64,000 nt of DNA from Phlebopus portentosus. Lineage: Eukaryota > Basidiomycota > Agaricomycetes > Boletales > Boletinellaceae. The translations under genes were made by a program, and so were the position numbers. The notes under the pieces were generated by a model. The model was not told where the DNA came from and did not search any database. It saw nothing but the letters and a program-made list of their open reading frames with translations. Within the stretch, counting starts at the first letter, position 1; each line of letters begins with the position of its first letter. Location: assembly GCA_037892935.1 (NCBI GenBank), contig JAYXKI010000004.1, positions 496,001-560,000 on the forward strand, in the 5' to 3' direction. Shown one piece after another: positions 58,121 through 64,000 of this stretch.

Positions 58121-58992
58121 ATGAATAGTTCCGCACTGTACACTGTATACTGGTGCCGAACAGCAAATGCCGATGATGCGTTGAGCGGTAACCCACCCTG
58201 TGTCACCTTCAGATGCTGTCTTCCGAGTTTTCGGGTTAGCAGGATGCTCCTGTGTTTCTTTATCAACCCATTATATTTATTTCCTCTTTCTTGTCATTCA
58301 GCAGTAAAACAAATGGTTCTGTACGCTATTCATCAGTCTTCCAAGGTCCTCGCTCTCAGTAAGGCGCGATACATGATGTATTTGAAAAGCGAAGCGACAC
58401 TTACAAGTTCAAAGTAAGCAAACTTGAACCCGGAAGAATGGTGTGGCTGTCAGAGATTTAATTTGTTTCAAGTTCAACAATGGCCATGGTGGGAGCAACG
58501 ATGAGTCGGTAATACGTAGATAAATCACCACTTAATTCACTCCAAGGTTCGGATGTTGCAAGCGCCGTCATACTGTCATAAAGGAAGCGTCAAAACAAAT
58601 GAGGCGAGGAATTTATTCTAGCTTTGAACTAACCCGATAGGAGGAGGAAGTGTCACGACTCACGAGCTTTATAAGAAACGTCACGTGCAATACTTTTGCT
58701 GACAAAACAAAACCTGTGATCGAATATCTTGGACGCGATTCGCTACGTTGAACTTGACGGGATGTTCGGATATGGCAGTCAGGTGGTCACTGACTGTGAC
58801 TGGTCAGCCCGAAATGTACGCACAAAACTCAGTCAGTCGAAGGGATTCTCCCATGTCTGGTGACCCATAAGTAATTCATTGAAACGAACAGGGCGGGCGA
58901 GATGCAACACATACTACAGGCCCCTCTCCACTCTGCTCTCGCAGCTCCTCTCTTTCTTTCGTGCAAGTGCTAGCTAATACTCTCGTGTTGCA
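58121..58992. other. intergenic
   Basis: About 0.87 kb. No gene seen. The plus-strand frame 58121-58417 begins right after the stop of the small gene and has no motif. Confidence 0.45.
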
Positions 58993-60012
58993 ATGACTTC
59001 TGTGTTCAAAGTATCATATCCATTTGACGGATCCAATGGGACTCACTCGGATTTGATCCTGCGCTCTGCGGATGGGGTGGACTTTAGAGTAATGAAGGCA
59101 GTGCTAGCGGTAGCGTCGCCTGTCTTTCACGATATGACTACGCTTGCAGAGCCACTCCTTGCCTCGTCAGAGGGACAGCGCAACGCATCGGCTGAAGTGT
59201 CGGAAGAGGGACTCCCCATTGTCGTCATGTACGAATCAAATGCAGTTGTGCTCGACGCGTTGCTGCGAATAATCTATCCGGTGATCCCTCCGAAGCTAGA
59301 AGACGATTTGGAGCTAGTCTCAGGCCTCGTACGTGCGGCGCAGAAGTACGATATGGCTGCAGTGATGCACGTTGTCGAGGACGTCCTGCGCACAGCAGCT
59401 CGTAGGAACTCTGGAGAACGATCCCTAGAGGTCTTTATCATCGCATGCGAATATCGGATGGAAGAGCTCACGCGGCTTGCCGTTAATGAGTTTTTAAAAT
59501 GCCCAGACAGACCCGGATATTTCGCAGGCTTGGAAAGGGCTTCTGCCAGCACGCTGTTCCGTTTATACGACTACAAACGGAGAGTAGCGGATGAGATGGA
59601 TATACTATTCTCGCCTGTCAAGAAATGCCTGCCTCCGCAATTGCGATGCATCGTGCGCGATATCGAGTGTTCGGTGATGAATGTCAAACCGGCTGAAGGA
59701 TGTGGATCGATTGAGCGCGGGTATTACATGTCCAGGTGGTGGATCACTCTCCGCGAGTCGGTCCGCGTCAAGATTCAGAAAGCTCCATTGTCGGAGGCTG
59801 CGATCACCATCGGCCTGATCGCGGAAGCCGTCCATTCATCAAAATGCTGCTCGGATTGCAGAGATAATGTGCTTCGCCAGTTAACGCCATTAGAAGCAAC
59901 TATCAAGAGTGAGATGCGTAGATTGGCTGAGGGGGTATGTTTATTTCCAGGACTTCTTCATTGATAGAACTGAGGAATGATTTCCTATAGGTCAGGTTTG
60001 AACTTCCTTAGT
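58993..60012 (+). CDS. BTB/POZ domain protein
   Basis: A single large exon plus a 3-kDa-or-less second one. It starts MTSVFKVSYPFDGSNGTHSD. The BTB core is LILRSADGVDFRVMKAVLAV, ASPVFHDM, VLDALLRIIYP, and VSGLVRAAQKYDMAAVMHVV, as in the many BTB proteins of agaricomycetes. The second half is helical with a CCSDCRDNV Cys cluster. The intron with donor gtatgt right after AEGG (about 59936-59990) leads to VRFELP and TAG at 60010-60012. Without splicing it would stop 18 residues later. About 322 residues. BTB domains pair with cullin-3 or mediate dimerisation; this lineage expansion has no known function, so the role is unknown. Confidence 0.87.
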
Positions 60013-60758
60013 AGCTCTGATCTCGCTACTTCTCAGTATCTTATCGTCGGAATGCTTTGGATGCTCTTGATGTACTCCGAACTTTTCGGACTCGCTCCTA
60101 CTTCGGATCCATTTCTATTTGGATCACGTGTTTTCGCAGGAATTGCGTCTGATCTGTACATACTGTATGTAATTGTCAGTGTATGTGGAACTATTGTTTT
60201 ACTAGTTTGCTTCCTCTGAATTGTTGGAGGATGTGCGCAGAGCTTTTCCGAGGCCGAGGTCGAGTAAATTCTGTTCTTTCATCAACCATACCTTCAATCT
60301 CTATTTCTTACGGTGACATGGATATCTGAATTCCCTCTTCTCCAGGTTCAATAATGTATCATGCAAGTGCAGTGACACCAGCGTAAGTGAAGGACTTCCG
60401 AAGTCCATTCGGAGACGATGCTCCGAGAAGGCGGAGAAAAAAGCCCAAGCGTATATCATTCATTGAAAGCGGCAATGAAGTGGGTATCTACATGGGTAAA
60501 TTGGGAGATGCATAATAGCGCTTGCTAAGTACACTTATTGAATCAGTACTTACAAAGCCATAGATAGCGCATCTTACAATTATTCGCATGTCAAGGTTTC
60601 CGTAAACGTCTTACGGGCTCAGGGTACGTTGACGATATTTATAAGGTGGGGTGTTCAGTTTGGCGGCCCCGCTAGCTCGAAGCCCAATGTCACAGGAGTT
60701 TGTAAACCACTAGAACGTTCCGTGTGAGACTTATCCGTAAGAAATAGAACTGCAGGTA
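60013..60758. other. spacer with diverged duplicated segment
   Basis: It contains the left copy of the duplicated segment (about 60335-60500). The open frame 59977-60219 is not supported, since it shares its start with the 3' UTR of the BTB gene. Confidence 0.4.
60335..60500. repeat. diverged duplicate, left copy
   Basis: ttcaataatgtatcatgcaa and gtgacaccagcgtaagtgaa correspond in order to ttcaataaaatattatgcaa and gtgacaccggtataggtaaa at about 62484-62540. The match is patchy and continues with aagcggcaatgaagtgggta against aagcgaagttgggtaatacc. It is a direct duplication (same orientation), about 2.1 kb apart. Confidence 0.5.
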
Positions 60759-60992
60759 TCAAACGCACTGAAGGTACTCATCATTTCCAGTATATCTCTG
60801 GAACAGGATGATATAGGCAATGCGATGATAACCAGCTTGCTCATGTTTTATCTGATGATCTTGCAATTCATGAAGAAATTCCAACTCCTTTTCTGGCAAT
60901 TGTTGAATCACCGTCGCAACGAAATCATTCGCTCGCAGAAGAGGAGTATGTGGTCTCCCGGGGGCGTATCCGATGGTTGCAGAACCGGCCAT
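60759..60992 (-). CDS. possible small ORF or exon
   Basis: ATG-started open frame of 77 residues (MAGSATIGYAPGRPHTPLLR, then VIQQLPEKELEFLHELQDHQ). The amino-acid composition is coding-like and amphipathic, but it has no partner exon I could link. It may be the last exon of an unannotated gene or a chance frame. Confidence 0.3.
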   Translation of the reverse strand: MAGSATIGYAPGRPHTPLLRANDFVATVIQQLPEKELEFLHELQDHQIKHEQAGYHRIAYIILFQRYTGNDEYLQCV

Positions 60993-61602
60993 ATCGAACT
61001 CATTTGCTGAGTGAAACTATGCACCGCGAAAGTATTCCGGAGACAAATTCTATGTAAGTATAAGGGATGTAGAAAAGTGGTTTGCATCTGACCTCAGTGC
61101 TCCCGGATCTCTGGCGAAAGCACCATTCAAAGCCACGCAATCCATAGGCAATATTCAGTTCAGGGCCGAGCACCGATTCTTTTTGCGCTAAGATTCAGAA
61201 GAACAGGTCTAACAAGCACATTTTCACCAGCAGATGGTAATTAAACCCACCTGCAAAGAACTCCGTCCACCAAGGGCATCTTCTGAGCCTTTTCCTGTCA
61301 TTCTGGGTATGATTTGCCATGAACCAGGCACCGCTCTGTCAGCATGGGTGCCACTCAGTATAGGTCTGGTGAAGACTAAAAACGTAGGGTTAGGTGTAAT
61401 TAAGATACATGGCCTTTTTTTGTGGTGTAGAGCATTCTCGGCCAGCGTGAGAGTATACTACGTCCGTAAATATCATATACGGCGTTTCATGCAAAGAAAA
61501 ATCACGCTACATATCATTTACCAGAGACAGGAGCACAATTGAATATTGAAGCAGGGAATTGCTTGACGTGTGCAACGCAGATGTCGTCTGAACAGACCAA
61601 TA
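60993..61602. other. no recognised gene
   Basis: About 0.6 kb between the small minus-strand ORF and the next minus-strand gene. The plus frame at 61234-61542 has no motif. Confidence 0.4.
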
Positions 61603-62502
61603 TTAATCATCAGGGATCTCGGAAAGTATTCGTCTCGCTTCGTTAGTGTAAAGGCGCTCTCGCTCTCGTGGTGGAAATTGTACAGTAGAGCCGCTATGAG
61701 AGCAGTTGTGCCTGAAGGACCCAGATGAAACGATTGCGATGCCGAGGGCACGGCCCAGGATATGGCCCAGCAGAGTATGTAGGCGACTTTGTGAGATGGA
61801 TTGTGCCGTGGCTGGACAGACCGGAGTCCGGGAGAGCAAATGTGCCTGATGCTGCACAATGACGATAGCCCCAACAACTGTTCCATATGGATATGCACTG
61901 GCATCCATATGGCAGTAGGTGTGTACTGTACTACATAGTATACTGACCTGACCAGTGAGTAAAATGTTTCCCACGCTGGATAACAATGGTTCAATTTCAA
62001 ATTTTTCAATATTTTTCAAAATGTCGTCTCCAACTGCATTAATGATTGTCGTCGACAAACCAGAAAGGATCAGCATAGATATGATAAAAACATTGATATC
62101 ACCGCAGACTTCGTTAATTATTCCAGTCTTTGCAGACTCAAGTCTTGTTGCGGCTTCAAGTTCGACTTCTCTGACCATCAACTCGAGGTCGCGATCGATC
62201 GACATCGAGTCTACTTCTGACACAGGGGGCAAAACCCTATTTCCGAACCTGAAATTTTTGATCCGGAACTGGAATCCAGCCAATCAGAGGCGAGCTTTCC
62301 AATTCTGTTTCCTATATAAGCGGCCCAGAAAAGTAATTCTGCCCCCTGTGTGACTCAATATACATTTACCGTCTTCCGATCCGAATCTTGGCCGTACATC
62401 ACCATCTTCTGTTGTTTGGAAATACTTGCCCTCATTGCCATCGTCATTAATATTGCTCTTCTCGAACTTCCTCTTCTTCAAGTTCAATAAAATATTATGC
62501 AA
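61603..62502 (-). CDS. probable membrane protein of unknown family
   Basis: A minus-strand exon pair: an acidic/Lys-rich segment (KYFQTTEDGDVRPRFG, about 62.4 kb) joined through an intron (about 62238-62372) to EVDSMSIDRDLELMVREVEL and ATRLESAKTGIINEV, followed by a hydrophobic segment DINVFIISMLILSGLSTTII. After that the frame continues (GVVGAIVIVQHQAHLL, GHILGRALGIAIV), though part of it may be intron. No ATG lies at the 5' end of the open frame, so the start is not fixed. No family recognised. Confidence 0.38.
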
Positions 62503-62640
62503 AAAGCAGTACTAGTGACACCGGTATAGGTAAAGGGGACCCCCGAGTCTATTTAAATGCAATGATTTTAACTAAGAATGGAAAGGGGAAAGCAAAAGCT
62601 TATCACCGAAAGCGAAGTTGGGTAATACCGCAGAAAATGA
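62480..62640. repeat. diverged duplicate, right copy
   Basis: Partner of the segment at 60335-60500, same orientation. It covers the 5' end of the minus-strand membrane gene and the bases upstream of it, so a gene or promoter fragment may have been duplicated. Confidence 0.5.
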
Positions 62641-62884
62641 TGCGGACAGAAGAGGGTGTGTCTACATGTAACGTACAGAACGACGAATTGATGTAAGATA
62701 TCCAGATTATGCTATAGAAGCCGAACAGGCACGAGGTGGAAGAATATGCAGTTAGTCACGGTATATGGCTAGGCAAAGGCTAAAGGAGTTGGTTCGGATG
62801 CTTCGCGGTTCGTGTTTCTCGTGAGGTGGATGAGGATGCGAAGGAAACATAGCGAGTGATCAAATGCCGAATGTATCGAAACCC
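62503..62884. other. intergenic
   Basis: About 380 bases between two minus-strand genes; includes the right copy of the duplicate. No gene seen. Confidence 0.5.
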
Positions 62885-64000
62885 TTATGCTATCGGAGCA
62901 CGGCCGTATTTGCGTCGGTATTTGGCATCAATGTTCTCGAGGTAATAAGCACCAGGCCAGATGTTGTCTATCGAGCCTTCAGGAACGTACGAACCCGCAT
63001 TGTGGTTCTTCTCGCGAAGCTATGCAAGGCAAAAATATTTTAGTCAGTCAAGTGAACTAAATAAACCGCGTGGAAAACACGAGGAAGGGTTTGAAGTGTG
63101 GAAAGACGTACCTTCAATGCTTCGACATATTCCTGGCAGGGCACAACTTTCATGGACGCCAATCGGTTCAAGAGGTCCATCTTCTCGCGAATCTCCGTGG
63201 TGTCGCCTTTCACGTGAATGGTGTAGAATGAGGACGCGCATCCGGAGCCGTAGGCGAACATGCTGATACGCTTCCCTCGGAGCTCCGAGGGCGGGACGGC
63301 AGAGATGAGGGAGGCGAGGCCACCGTACAATGAGGCGGTGTACATGTTTCCGCAGCGCTTCGCGCAATGCATAGATGGGAGGACCGCGGCTTTGTGCTGA
63401 GCACCTGCGAGAGCTATGAAAAGCTTCTCGAGAGCCTTGTCAGTGAGTGATTCTGCGGGTGAAACCTTGAGCAGTGCGTCGGCATCAGGGATATTGACGA
63501 ATTTGGGACTTGAGGGATTGGAGAGGAAGTCGTTGTACAAGAGACGGGCGTGGCCCTTCTGGACCAGTTTCCCATACGGTGAGTGGAAGACGGGGTAGTC
63601 GATACTGTCTAGAGAGAAGATGGCTTTCGGGTCCTCTTCTTTCTTCTCTGCACTGCCGTTCTCGCCGTTTGAGATACCGAGACCGGTCGTGCACTTGTAT
63701 CGCTTCGCAGTCTTCTCGCGGAAGCGCGAGTAGGCATTGTCGAGAGCAGTGATGTAGGTCGTGATGGAACCCGGACCGTCGACTTCTGGGTATTCCGAGT
63801 CCAGCTTCGGCTTGTAGAAGTCGTACGTGTTCGCCATATACGTGCCATGAATCGCTGTAAATCAAGCAAATCAAGGAAATAAGAACCAATTCCGTAAGCC
63901 TGAATTGAGAAGCACGCAAAAAATAAAAATAAAAAAATCTTACGTTCGAAGACCAATGGGGCATTCGGGCCGATAAGCATGGCACACGCGCCTGCGCCAC
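62885..64000 (-). CDS. ERG13: hydroxymethylglutaryl-CoA synthase, C-terminal part
   Basis: Condenses acetyl-CoA and acetoacetyl-CoA to HMG-CoA, the second step of the mevalonate/ergosterol pathway; cytosolic. The window holds roughly the last 300 residues; the 5' end, including the catalytic Cys, lies beyond 64000. Visible in order: GAGACAMLIGPNAPLVFE, an intron (about 63854-63942), YMANTYDFYKPKLDSEYPEV, DGPGSITTYITALDNAYSRF, the catalytic-His segment FHSPYGKLVQKGHARL, CGNMYTASLYGGLASLI, the MFAYGSGCASSFYTI loop, and LNRLASMKVVPCQEYVEAL. After a further intron (about 63020-63110) the last exon gives LREKNHNAGSYVPEG, DNIWPGAYYLENID and the stop at 62885-62887. All parts match the family. No frame problem in this gene. 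Confidence 0.96.

Noticed and set aside
1..64000. CRISPR arrays, bacterial operons, integrated viruses or intact retrotransposons.
   Set aside because: No regularly spaced repeats, no long intron-free runs of same-strand genes, and no reverse transcriptase, integrase, capsid or transposase motifs seen in any frame.

Overview
This is a nuclear window from a filamentous basidiomycete, most likely an agaricomycete. Nearly every gene is broken by many short GT-AG introns (about 45-70 nt) with CTNAC-type branch points. The gene set fits that clade: a DNMT5-type methyltransferase/SNF2 fusion, a laminarinase-type GH16, a BTB protein of the agaricomycete type, HSF, ARP2, CRIPT and HMG-CoA synthase. 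I found no prokaryotic, organellar, viral or intact transposon sequence, and no rRNA, tRNA or CRISPR array. Exon limits were placed by reading frame and splice signals only, so outer gene limits are start/stop codons and several first exons are uncertain. Layout, left to right. 1-730 is the 3' end of a C2H2 zinc-finger gene (TFIIIA-like). 1044-2597 is a short-chain dehydrogenase. 2829-5312 (minus) is the cortical actin protein Abp1 with two SH3 domains. 5313-7738 holds no recognisable gene but has a perfect 13-bp hairpin and an 18-bp palindrome. 7739-9981 encodes the most unusual protein in the window: five consecutive fungal Zn2Cys6 clusters plus half of a sixth, followed by a low-complexity tail. 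11131-12517 (minus) is a secreted GH16 glucanase. 14303-14932 (minus) is CRIPT. 15277-16011 (minus) is an unassigned small zinc-finger-like protein. 16700-23747 (minus) is one very large gene for DNMT5, an ATP-dependent maintenance cytosine methyltransferase with SNF2 and RING parts. 23918-25118 is a PAP2 lipid phosphatase. 25168-27996 (minus) is a protein binding the RNA polymerase II CTD (CID plus RGG). 29749-31413 (minus) and 31547-32666 (plus) are divergent unknown genes, one membrane and one coiled-coil. 35060-38588 (minus) is heat-shock factor. 42276-43855 is ARP2. 43992-44400 and 44750-44953 are two tandem small Lys/Ser-rich genes. 45768-47250 (minus) is pyridoxal kinase. 47685-53193 is a large multi-START protein with a C-terminal membrane helix. 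54183-57041 is a large membrane protein, tentatively vezatin/Inp2-like. 57841-58120 is a third small gene. 58993-60012 is a BTB protein. 60.3-62.6 kb holds a diverged duplicated segment and a probable membrane protein. 62885-64000 (minus) is HMG-CoA synthase, cut by the window end. There is no metabolic cluster; this is ordinary mixed chromosomal gene order. Abp1 and ARP2, 37 kb apart, both serve branched actin at endocytic patches, and DNMT5 and HSF are both chromatin or transcription factors, but nothing indicates co-regulation. At several places (TFIIIA-like gene, DNMT5 three times, pyridoxal kinase, perhaps HSF) the homologous frame is lost by what looks like one missing base and no acceptable intron repairs it. 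This suggests either single-base assembly deletions or early decay and must be settled from reads.
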